This document shows positions 24,887 through 32,172 of a DNA stretch of 52,113 nucleotides, one piece after another; position 1 is the stretch's first letter; the number at the start of each line of letters is the position of its first letter. Origin of the DNA: Candidatus Rokuibacteriota bacterium (lineage in GTDB: Bacteria > Methylomirabilota > Methylomirabilia > Rokubacteriales > CSP1-6); assembly GCA_003220265.1 (NCBI GenBank), contig QHRW01000121.1, positions 2,537 to 54,649 on the forward strand. The letters are read 5' to 3'. The notes beneath the pieces were generated by a model. The model was given only the letters and a program-made list of their open reading frames with translations. It had not been told where the DNA came from and made no database searches. Position numbers and translations under genes: made by a program.

Positions 24887-27571
24887 ATGCTGGGACGCTA
24901 TCGCGACACCGTGCGGCACCTGAGCGACCCGGCGGGGCGCACGCTGTTCCGGCTGCGGATGCGCCCCAACCACCTCACGGTCATCGGCCTCGTCATCAGC
25001 CTGTTCGCGGCCGGCGCGTTCATCGCCGGCCACCTGCGCTCGGCCAGCCTGCTGCTGATCGCGGCGGGCCTCTGCGATCTGCTGGACGGCTCGCTGGCAC
25101 GGGCCTCCGGGCAAGTGACCGCGTTCGGCGCCTTCCTCGACTCGGTCATCGACCGCTACTCGGACCTCGTCGTGCTGCTGGGCATCGTCGTGCTGCTGGC
25201 TCGCACACCGAACGCCCGCGGCGCGCTGGTGGCCATGGCCGGCGTGGTCGGCTCGGTCATGGTCAGCTACACGAAGGCGCGGGCGGAGTCGATCGGCGTC
25301 GACTGCACGGTGGGGATGATGGAGCGGCCCGAGCGGCTCCTGTGTCTCATCGCCGGCGCGATGTTCGATTTGCTGGAGCCCGCGCTGTGGATCCTGGCCG
25401 TGCTCTCCAACGTCACCGCGCTCCAGCGCATCCTCTTCACCCGGCGGGCGATGAGCGAGTCGCCCATGCTGCGCACGCGGCTCGCGATCCCGCTGGCCGT
25501 GCTGCTGGCGATGGCGACCACGGCCGCCGCCGACACCTTCCGGCCGCCCCGGATGCCGGCGCCCGAGACCGAGCGGGCATGGGCGCAGGCCATCGTCGCC
25601 CTGCAGGAAGGCGATCCCGCGCCGGTCATCGCCGAGTTCACCGAGCCGGCCCTGCGCAGCGCCATCGGCGATCACCTGCGGCTGATCCTCGCGGATGCGC
25701 TCGCCCGCAACGGCGACGTCGCCGCCGCGCGCGCGGCGGCCCTCGCCGTGGCCGACCGTCACAAGGACAGCCGGCTGGCGCCGCGCGCGCTGCTGACGGC
25801 CGCCACCCTGGCCATGGCGGCCGACGACGACACGGGCGCCCAGACGCTGCTCGTGCGGCTGCTGGATGCCTATCCGGACGCGCGCGAGACGCCGGAGGCG
25901 CTCTACCTGCTCGGCCAGACGGCCGAGGCCCGCGGCCAGCGCGACAACGCCGCCCACGTCTATCGCCAGCTCATGGTGCTGGCGCCGACCACGGGCTGGG
26001 CCGACGGCGCCGCCGATCGCCTGATCGCGCTGGCCGCGGCGGGCACGCCCGTGCCGCCGCTGACGCTGGCGCAGCGGGTGGACCGCGCCGAGCGCCTGCT
26101 GCGCGGCGGCGTGCCCAAGACCGCCGCCGACGAAGCCGAGCGCATCGTCGAGGAAGCCCGCGATCCCTCGCTGCTGGTGCGCGCGCTGCGCGTCATCGCC
26201 GACGGCGCCCAGCGGCTCGGCCGCCACGAGACCGCGGCCAAGGCCCTGGGGCTGGCCATCCCCCGGGTGCCGGCCGAGCAGCAGAACGCGCTGCGCCTGG
26301 AGCAGGCGCGCCTGCTGCTGCGCGCCGGCAAGCGCGAGCGCGCGATGGAGATCCTGGCACGGGTGGCCGGCGGCGGCGCCGAGCCGGACGCGGCCGAGGC
26401 GCTCTGGATGCAGGGTCGCGCGCTCGAGGATGCCCAGCGGCCGGGCGAGGCGGCGAGCGTCTATCGCGGCCTGGCCACGCGGTACCCGCGGCGCGAGGTC
26501 GCCGGCGGCGCGCTCTGGCGCCTGGGCTGGAACGCCTACCTCAGCGGACGATACGCCGAGGCCGCCGAGCAGTGGACGAAGCTCGACGCCACCGGCAATC
26601 GCGCCTGGAAGCTGCCCGCGCTCTACTGGCGGGCGCGTGCCACCGAGGACTCGCGCGGCCGGACGCACGCTGCTCCGCTCTACGCGCAGGTGCTGGCCGA
26701 GGCGCCGCGCAGCTACTACGGCGTGCTGGCGCTACGCCGCGTGGAAGGCACACCCTTGGGCCCGCGCCCCGCCGTCGTCACGCTGCCCGCCGATCCCGCC
26801 GAGGCCGTGGCCGACGATCCCGGCTTCGCGCGAGTGGATCTCTTGCGGCGGCTGGGGCTCGTCGAGGACGCGCTCGAGGAGCTCGCCGACGTCGTCGAGC
26901 AGGCGAGCGGGGACACCGTCCGGCTCTACGGCTTTTCCGGCGCTTACGTGCGCGACGAGCGCTATCACATGGCGCTGCGGATCTTCCGCCGCCATTTCAC
27001 GACGCTGGCCGCCAGCGACGATCCCGCGCTGCCGCGCGCCTTCTGGGAGATGCTCTATCCCTTCGGCTGGCGCGACGACGTCACCGCGGCCGCGCAGCGC
27101 ACCGGCCTCGACCCGTTCCTGGTGGCCGCGGTCGTGCGCGAGGAGTCGTCGTACTACCCGCGCGCGGTCTCGCGCACGGGGGCGCGGGGGCTGATGCAGC
27201 TCCAGCCCTCCACCGCGCGGCCGATGGCCGAGCACCGGGGGCTCGCCTTCGCGGGCGGCGAGCTGCTCGACGATCCGCGCAGCAACATCGACATGGGCAC
27301 TGCGTTCCTGGCCGGGCTGCTCAAGGAGTTCAAGGATCCGCGGCTGGCGCTGGCCGCCTATAACGCAGGCCCCGCCCGGCTCCGCAGCTGGTGGAGCACG
27401 CGACGCACGAGCGACGTCGAGGCGTTCGTCGAGCAGATCCCCTTCGACGAGACGCGCCTCTACGTCAAGCGCGTCATGCTCTCCTGGGACGAGTACCGCC
27501 GCGTGTACGGCGGCGCGACCGGGGCGGCTACTTCGGAGCCGAGTCCAGCGGCTTCCGCGCGACCTCGCTGA
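24887..27571 (+). CDS. CDP-alcohol phosphatidyltransferase fused in frame to soluble lytic transglycosylase
   Basis: One open frame of 894 residues. Residues 1-190 are a membrane CDP-alcohol phosphatidyltransferase with the complete motif D64-x2-D67-G-x2-A71-R72-x8-G81-x3-D85-x3-D89. Met189 and Met194 then begin a stretch like a signal peptide (LAIPLAVLLAMATTAAADT). From about 215 a long helical superhelix leads to an SLT domain (E753 in VVREESSYYP, GLMQLQPS, AYNAG). There is no stop codon between the parts. Either it is a real fusion, the seventh span placing the transglycosylase in the periplasm, or ATG 25451/25466 is a second start. It overlaps the convergent M48 gene by 44 bp. Confidence 0.8.
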   Translation: MLGRYRDTVRHLSDPAGRTLFRLRMRPNHLTVIGLVISLFAAGAFIAGHLRSASLLLIAAGLCDLLDGSLARASGQVTAFGAFLDSVIDRYSDLVVLLGIVVLLARTPNARGALVAMAGVVGSVMVSYTKARAESIGVDCTVGMMERPERLLCLIAGAMFDLLEPALWILAVLSNVTALQRILFTRRAMSESPMLRTRLAIPLAVLLAMATTAAADTFRPPRMPAPETERAWAQAIVALQEGDPAPVIAEFTEPALRSAIGDHLRLILADALARNGDVAAARAAALAVADRHKDSRLAPRALLTAATLAMAADDDTGAQTLLVRLLDAYPDARETPEALYLLGQTAEARGQRDNAAHVYRQLMVLAPTTGWADGAADRLIALAAAGTPVPPLTLAQRVDRAERLLRGGVPKTAADEAERIVEEARDPSLLVRALRVIADGAQRLGRHETAAKALGLAIPRVPAEQQNALRLEQARLLLRAGKRERAMEILARVAGGGAEPDAAEALWMQGRALEDAQRPGEAASVYRGLATRYPRREVAGGALWRLGWNAYLSGRYAEAAEQWTKLDATGNRAWKLPALYWRARATEDSRGRTHAAPLYAQVLAEAPRSYYGVLALRRVEGTPLGPRPAVVTLPADPAEAVADDPGFARVDLLRRLGLVEDALEELADVVEQASGDTVRLYGFSGAYVRDERYHMALRIFRRHFTTLAASDDPALPRAFWEMLYPFGWRDDVTAAAQRTGLDPFLVAAVVREESSYYPRAVSRTGARGLMQLQPSTARPMAEHRGLAFAGGELLDDPRSNIDMGTAFLAGLLKEFKDPRLALAAYNAGPARLRSWWSTRRTSDVEAFVEQIPFDETRLYVKRVMLSWDEYRRVYGGATGAATSEPSPAASARPR

Positions 27572-28199
27572 GCGGCTCGAGCGGCTCCAGCGCGGCGAGA
27601 CGGTCCTCCAGGTCGGGCTCGGTCGCGAACCATCCACCGCGCGGCACCCCGTTGATCTTGGCGGCCTCGCGCAGCGCCTCGGCGAGGGCACGCCGCGGCG
27701 TCTCGTAAGTCATCAAGCCCAGGATGTCGGCCGCCTTGAGGTCCGCCGCGATCTCCTGGTCGCGCGTGTAGGCGCGAACGATCAGCGGACTCACCAGCAG
27801 GTCCAGCAGGCTCGCCCCCGGCACCACCACGCCCAGCACCATGAAGCCGGCCGAGAGGCCGAGCGAGAGCGCTCGCCGCTGGCCGCGGTGGCCGAGCAGC
27901 TCGTGGGCCACCTCGTGGGCGACCAGCGCGTCGAGGACGCGCGCGGGCTGGCGCGCGAGGCCCTCGGAGAAGTAGAACGTCGCGTCCTCCGCGGTGAAAG
28001 CGCTGACGTCGCGTGAGGCGATGAGCGCGAAGGAGTAGCGCGCGGGATCGTCACCCGCGGCGCTGGCCACGCGGTACAGCGTGGTGGCCAGCACGCGCGT
28101 CTCGTCGCGGTCCGCGGGCGGAAAGTACGCCCGCTCGGGCACCGTCGTGCAGGCCATGAAGAACAGGAGGCCAACCGACGACAGCGCGGTGAGCCGCAT
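27528..28199 (-). CDS. M48 family metalloprotease lipoprotein
   Basis: A 223-residue zinc protease. HEVAHELLGH carries the HExxH site at residues 95-99. The N-terminus is a lipoprotein signal ending in the lipobox FMAC, so it should be tethered to a membrane in the periplasm, like BepA/LoiP-type M48 proteases that maintain the outer membrane. A further hydrophobic stretch (SLGLSAGFMVLGVVVPGASLLDLL) near 110-135 follows. ATG 28199 is chosen; ATG 28208 adds three residues. TAGCAT (28212-28207) sits 7 nt before ATG 28199. Confidence 0.8.
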   Translation of the reverse strand: MRLTALSSVGLLFFMACTTVPERAYFPPADRDETRVLATTLYRVASAAGDDPARYSFALIASRDVSAFTAEDATFYFSEGLARQPARVLDALVAHEVAHELLGHRGQRRALSLGLSAGFMVLGVVVPGASLLDLLVSPLIVRAYTRDQEIAADLKAADILGLMTYETPRRALAEALREAAKINGVPRGGWFATEPDLEDRLAALEPLEPLSEVARKPLDSAPK

Positions 28200-28246
28200 G
28201 CCCTCCATGCTACGGACCGCCACCCACGGGACCGCCCTGAATAATG

Positions 28247-28295
28247 CCTCCAGGACCCGCCAGGAGGGTTTGGGGGGCCCTTTCGGGGCCCCCCA
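28247..28295 (+). repeat. Dispersed two-hairpin element, copy C
   Basis: Hairpin 1: CCTCC (28247-28251) with GGAGG (28263-28267), then GG/CC inside. Hairpin 2: TGGGGGGCCC (28271-28280) with GGGCCCCCCA (28286-28295) around TTTCG. It lacks the doubled left arm of copies A and B. It lies between the PilX-like gene and the M48 gene, six bases past the pilus gene stop, so it may also end that transcript. Confidence 0.7.
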
Positions 28296-28300
28296 TGTAA

Positions 28301-29578
28301 CTAATCGGGGATCTCGCGATACGTGCCCGGGATGAAGGTGAAGCCGGGCGGCACGAGGTTCGCGAGGCTCGCCTTCTGGCAGTCGAAGATGATGGTCGAG
28401 TTGCCGCTGGTCGTGGTGTCGATGCTGGTCGAGGAGATGTCGCGCACGTTCTGCGACACGACCAGGCCGCTGATGCCGCCGGTGCCGGTGCCGTTGTACG
28501 TGAAGTCGTTGACGGCGTACACGACCCCGTTGAGCCGCATGTTGCCGGAGATGGCCAGCGAGCCGTTGACCACGAGCAGCCCGGTGAAGTTGCCGCTGGA
28601 GTCCGCGAACGGATTGCCGTGGATGGTGACGCTGGCGAACGTGCTCGTGTTCGTGCCGGTCGGATCCATGTTCACGCCGTCCGTGGTGTCGACGAACACG
28701 ACGCCGTTGGCCACCTTGTTGCTCGAGTTGAACGTGACGCTGCCGGTGTAGGTGCCCGCCTGGGCCTTGCCGCTCGAATCGGTCGACCCGGAGTAGCCGG
28801 GGCCGAAGTACGTGCCGTTCTTCATGGCGAGTTGCTTCAGCGCCGTCAGGTCGGCGCTGCTGTACGTGACGCCGTCGAACATGCTCGGCGGCTGGTTCTT
28901 GGCGACGGCGCACGGGGCCGGGCAGCCGGCGTACGAGGCGACGGACCCGCCGGTGACCGAGGCGGAGCCGCCGGTGGTCGTCTCGCCGAGCGTGAAGGTT
29001 CCGGCCTTGTTGTTGCCGCCGCAGTTGCTGTCGGTGTTGGCGCCGCTGATCGTCGCGTTGCCGGCCACGCTCAGCTCGCCCTTCACGCACAGCGCGCACG
29101 GCGCATTCTTGGGCAGGTTGGGAATGACGAGCACCTTGGCCTGGATCGTCCGGTGCGCCTTGGTCTGCGTGTCGAGGCCGCTGTTGGTGGGCGTCCAGCC
29201 GGCCGAGGTGATCTGGCGGACGTTGATGTCGCCGGCCGGGTCGTTCTCGACCTTGGCGACGAAGCCGCCGAGGCTGCCCACGCTGACGAACGTGTTGCCG
29301 TCGAACGGCGGCGGGGCGGGGTTGCTCGGCAGCGGCGCGGCGAGGCCCTGCGCGTTCGTCGAGTTCGTGAGCGCCCACACCGCGTACTCGAAGCCGCTGC
29401 CCGCCAGCGCCCGCGCCTGGCTCACGCGCATCTGGTTGGCCGCGATGACGGGCTCCGTCTGCGACAGCACGCTGAAGGCGAGCATGAGCGTCGTCAGGAG
29501 GACCAGGGTCATCATCGCCATCGGCATCGCTACGCCGCGCTCGCTCATCAGGTGCTGCAGTGCTCTCGATCGCCCCAT
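28301..29578 (-). CDS. PilX-like pilus assembly protein
   Basis: A 425-residue protein. After MSERGVAMPMAMMTLVLL a hydrophobic helix (TTLMLAFSVLSQTEPVIAANQMRV) leads into ARALAGSGFEYAVWAL, the usual start of PilX N-terminal domains in type IV pilus or pseudopilus minor proteins. The rest is Gly/Ser/Thr/Asn-rich beta structure with repeating pieces such as VAGNATISG and ISGNMRLNG, and four or more cysteines, suggesting an exported beta-helical domain. ATG 29578 has GGAGG 6 nt upstream. A sigma-54 promoter precedes it. No other pilus gene is in the window. Confidence 0.72.
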   Translation of the reverse strand: MGRSRALQHLMSERGVAMPMAMMTLVLLTTLMLAFSVLSQTEPVIAANQMRVSQARALAGSGFEYAVWALTNSTNAQGLAAPLPSNPAPPPFDGNTFVSVGSLGGFVAKVENDPAGDINVRQITSAGWTPTNSGLDTQTKAHRTIQAKVLVIPNLPKNAPCALCVKGELSVAGNATISGANTDSNCGGNNKAGTFTLGETTTGGSASVTGGSVASYAGCPAPCAVAKNQPPSMFDGVTYSSADLTALKQLAMKNGTYFGPGYSGSTDSSGKAQAGTYTGSVTFNSSNKVANGVVFVDTTDGVNMDPTGTNTSTFASVTIHGNPFADSSGNFTGLLVVNGSLAISGNMRLNGVVYAVNDFTYNGTGTGGISGLVVSQNVRDISSTSIDTTTSGNSTIIFDCQKASLANLVPPGFTFIPGTYREIPD

Positions 29579-29626
29579 ATCGTTCCTCCGGTCCGAGAAG
29601 TCTAGACGAGAGTTGCAAAGCCCTGC

Positions 29627-29646
29627 AATGCAGGGGGGGTGCCAAG
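29627..29646 (-). promoter_or_regulatory. Sigma-54 promoter for the PilX-like gene
   Basis: Reverse strand reads TTGGCACCCCCCCTGCATT: GG (-24) and GC (-12) separated by exactly 10 bp, with TTGGCAC fully matching the -24 consensus. A start about 12 nt downstream leaves a 40-nt leader with a GGAGG site before ATG 29578. The -12 half also lies in a palindrome, CCCTGCATTGCAGGG. Activator sites could not be identified. Confidence 0.7.
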
Positions 29647-29712
29647 AGTTTCCGCCGTAACGACGGGGAGATAGACGCCACGAGCGATGCCCGGCTGACA
29701 CGCGGAGCCGCT

Positions 29713-32172
29713 TTAGGCACCCGGCCCGGCGCGGTGCTCCGGGCGGCGGAGCACCGCCTCGGTCAGCCGCGCGAGCAGCGGCCACAGCACCGGGACGCGC
29801 TGGAGGGCGTTGCCGAGCGCCTCCGCGATCCGGTGACGCGGTGAGCGCAGGCGTGAGCGGAGCGCGTCGGCCTCGGCCTGGCTCTCCTCGAGCTGGCGCC
29901 GCAGCGCCGCCTCGCGGCTCGCCACCTCGGCCAGGCCCATGGCGAGCGAGGCGACGTAGCGTGGGCTCGGCGTTTCTTCTGGCGATGTCTCGGGCGTGCG
30001 CTCCATCGCGGACCTCCCGGGGGTGAGGATTTCGTCGTACGCGTCCAGGTAACGCCGCCACATCGCCTCCATCGGGGGCAGCGCGAGGTCGCGCCGCATG
30101 GCTCGCGCGACCCCGTCGAGCGTGGCGGGATCGCGCAGGATCCCGTCGAGGATCGCAAGCGTCGCGGCCGGATCGCGGATGTCATCGACGGTCCAGCCGA
30201 GCCGGCAGCGGCGGACGCGCTCGCCCTGCGCGCCGAGATTGCCCGCGATGACCGGGATGCCGGCCTCCGCGAGCTCGCTCAACGTGTAGCTGAACGTCTC
30301 CGGCCAGACGGCGAGCTGCAAGCCGACGTGAATGCCGTCGGCGGCGAGGCGTCCCACGATCTCGCCGGCCGCGTACGGGCCGTGATAGACGAACCGCGAG
30401 CCGTCCAGGCGCCTGACGCGATCGTACGGGCCGGTCGTCAGCGCGGCGTCCGGCGCCGTGCCGTAGAAGTGAAACGTCGTCTCCCCCCGGAGATTCGCGC
30501 GCAGCAGGTCACGCAGAACGCCCGAGCCCTTGTGCACGTCGAGGGCGCCCAGGATCGCGACGTGCAGTGCCCGCCTACCGTTGCCGGTGATCACGGCCGG
30601 CCGTCGGCGCGCGCCGATGGCGGTGGCGTGATAGCCGTGCTCGATCACCGTCATCGTGTTGGCGGCGTCGGGAAATCTCGCGCCGACGATGTCCTGGACG
30701 CAGACGTTGGGCGCGAACAGCCGGGCGGCGCCGCGCAGGAAGGCGCCCATCGCCTCCTGGTGCTCGTCCAGGTACCCATCCGGCTGGCCGAGCGCCTTCA
30801 TGCACGTGTCGGGCGAGTCCCGCGGGCCACGCCCGGTGCAGGCGCCGCACGGGCCGCCTTCGGGGTCGAGGAGCGTGTAGCGTGGGCAGACCGCGTAGTA
30901 GTCGTGCAGCGTCATCACGTACGGCAGGCCGAGCCGGGCGACGTCGAGCGTGTGGTGCATGAGGTGATGCACGTGGACGAGATCGATCGAGAGCGCCCGG
31001 CACACGGCTGTCAGGGCGTCGCGATAGCCGGCGTCGTGCAGCGGGCCGCAGGGGCCGATCGGCGTGGGCAGCGGGAACCACAGCGACCGTAACCGCCGGC
31101 CCGCGTGCAGCTCGTCCACGGCGAGCGCGCGGCCGTCGCTCATCAGCACGTAGCTGAGGACGCCGGGGTCGTCCAGCGCCGCCAGCTCGCGCGCGTGCTT
31201 CTCCGTGCCCCCGCCCTCGTGGAGCAGGTGCAGCACGCGCGCGCGGATCGTGGCCCGCCGCTCGCGGCCGGCCGCGATCGAGCGTGCCAGGTAGTCGTGG
31301 AAGAGGCGGAGCGGATGCGCGGCGCAGAAGCGCGCGACGTCGGCGTGGTAGTCGGGATGCCGGGCGGCCAGCGTGGCCAGGTTGCGCGTCAAGAGCTCGG
31401 CGGCGCGTGCACCGAAGGAGGCGCGGCCCTTGTGATAGACGAACGTGTCGTCGGCGATAAGGTTGACGAAGCCCGCGCGGATGGCACGCTGGCAGAAGTC
31501 GTTCTCCTCGCCATAGCCGTCGCCGAAGGCGTCGGCGTCGAAGCCGCCCACGGCGTCGAGCGCGCGGCGCGTGATCAGCATGCAGAAGCCGACGCCCGTG
31601 GGTGCCTCGGGCGCGAGGCCCAGCGAGCACTCGGCGATCAGCGCCGCGAAACGATCGACGTCGTAATCGGCGGGCAGCGCGTTGTCCTCGAGCGAGAGCG
31701 GCACCGAGCAGATGGTGCCGTTGTTGGTCAACGGGGTGACCGTGGCCACGTTCGCGCGGCGGGTGGCCGCGGCGCACAGGCGCTCGAGCCAGCCGGCCGT
31801 CACGAGCGTGTCAGAGTTCAGGATCACCACGTCGCTCGCGGGCGCCAGCGCGAAGCCCTCGTTCACCGTGCGCACGAAACCGCGATTGTCCGCGCGGTCG
31901 ACCGGGATGAGGCCGGCGACCTCACGCAGCGCCGCGAGCAGGGCCGAGAGCCGCGGGTCCCGGCTGCCGTCGTTGATCAGCACCAGGCGAAACGGGCTCG
32001 TCGTCTTGCGCGCGACGCTTTCGAGACAGGCCAGCGTGTCGTCGAACGCGTCGTGGATGGGCACCACCACGGCCGGCGCGTCCGCGGCGGACGTCAGGAA
32101 GCGGCTCGCCGCGAGCGCGTCCCGGACGGCCGCCGGCCGCTCGCCTAGGCCGGCGTCGAGTCCGCGCTCCAC
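29713..32172 (-). CDS. Bifunctional glycosyltransferase (GT2 + GT4-like)
   Basis: An 819-residue protein. The N-terminal GT2 domain (about 35-270) shows VVVPIHDAFDDTLACLESV, the LILNSDT-type acidic motif (VVILNSDTLV) and a GEENDFCQRAIRAG metal/acceptor loop. The second half (about 310-700) looks like a GT4/GT-B enzyme, with HVHHLMHHTLDVARL and a nucleotide-binding end that includes SELAEAGIPVIAGN. A coiled coil (745-785) ends it. Probably adds one or two sugars to the polysaccharide made by this locus. Starts inside the upstream gene (28-bp overlap). Last gene of a seven-gene reverse operon. Confidence 0.75.
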   Translation of the reverse strand: MERGLDAGLGERPAAVRDALAASRFLTSAADAPAVVVPIHDAFDDTLACLESVARKTTSPFRLVLINDGSRDPRLSALLAALREVAGLIPVDRADNRGFVRTVNEGFALAPASDVVILNSDTLVTAGWLERLCAAATRRANVATVTPLTNNGTICSVPLSLEDNALPADYDVDRFAALIAECSLGLAPEAPTGVGFCMLITRRALDAVGGFDADAFGDGYGEENDFCQRAIRAGFVNLIADDTFVYHKGRASFGARAAELLTRNLATLAARHPDYHADVARFCAAHPLRLFHDYLARSIAAGRERRATIRARVLHLLHEGGGTEKHARELAALDDPGVLSYVLMSDGRALAVDELHAGRRLRSLWFPLPTPIGPCGPLHDAGYRDALTAVCRALSIDLVHVHHLMHHTLDVARLGLPYVMTLHDYYAVCPRYTLLDPEGGPCGACTGRGPRDSPDTCMKALGQPDGYLDEHQEAMGAFLRGAARLFAPNVCVQDIVGARFPDAANTMTVIEHGYHATAIGARRRPAVITGNGRRALHVAILGALDVHKGSGVLRDLLRANLRGETTFHFYGTAPDAALTTGPYDRVRRLDGSRFVYHGPYAAGEIVGRLAADGIHVGLQLAVWPETFSYTLSELAEAGIPVIAGNLGAQGERVRRCRLGWTVDDIRDPAATLAILDGILRDPATLDGVARAMRRDLALPPMEAMWRRYLDAYDEILTPGRSAMERTPETSPEETPSPRYVASLAMGLAEVASREAALRRQLEESQAEADALRSRLRSPRHRIAEALGNALQRVPVLWPLLARLTEAVLRRPEHRAGPGA

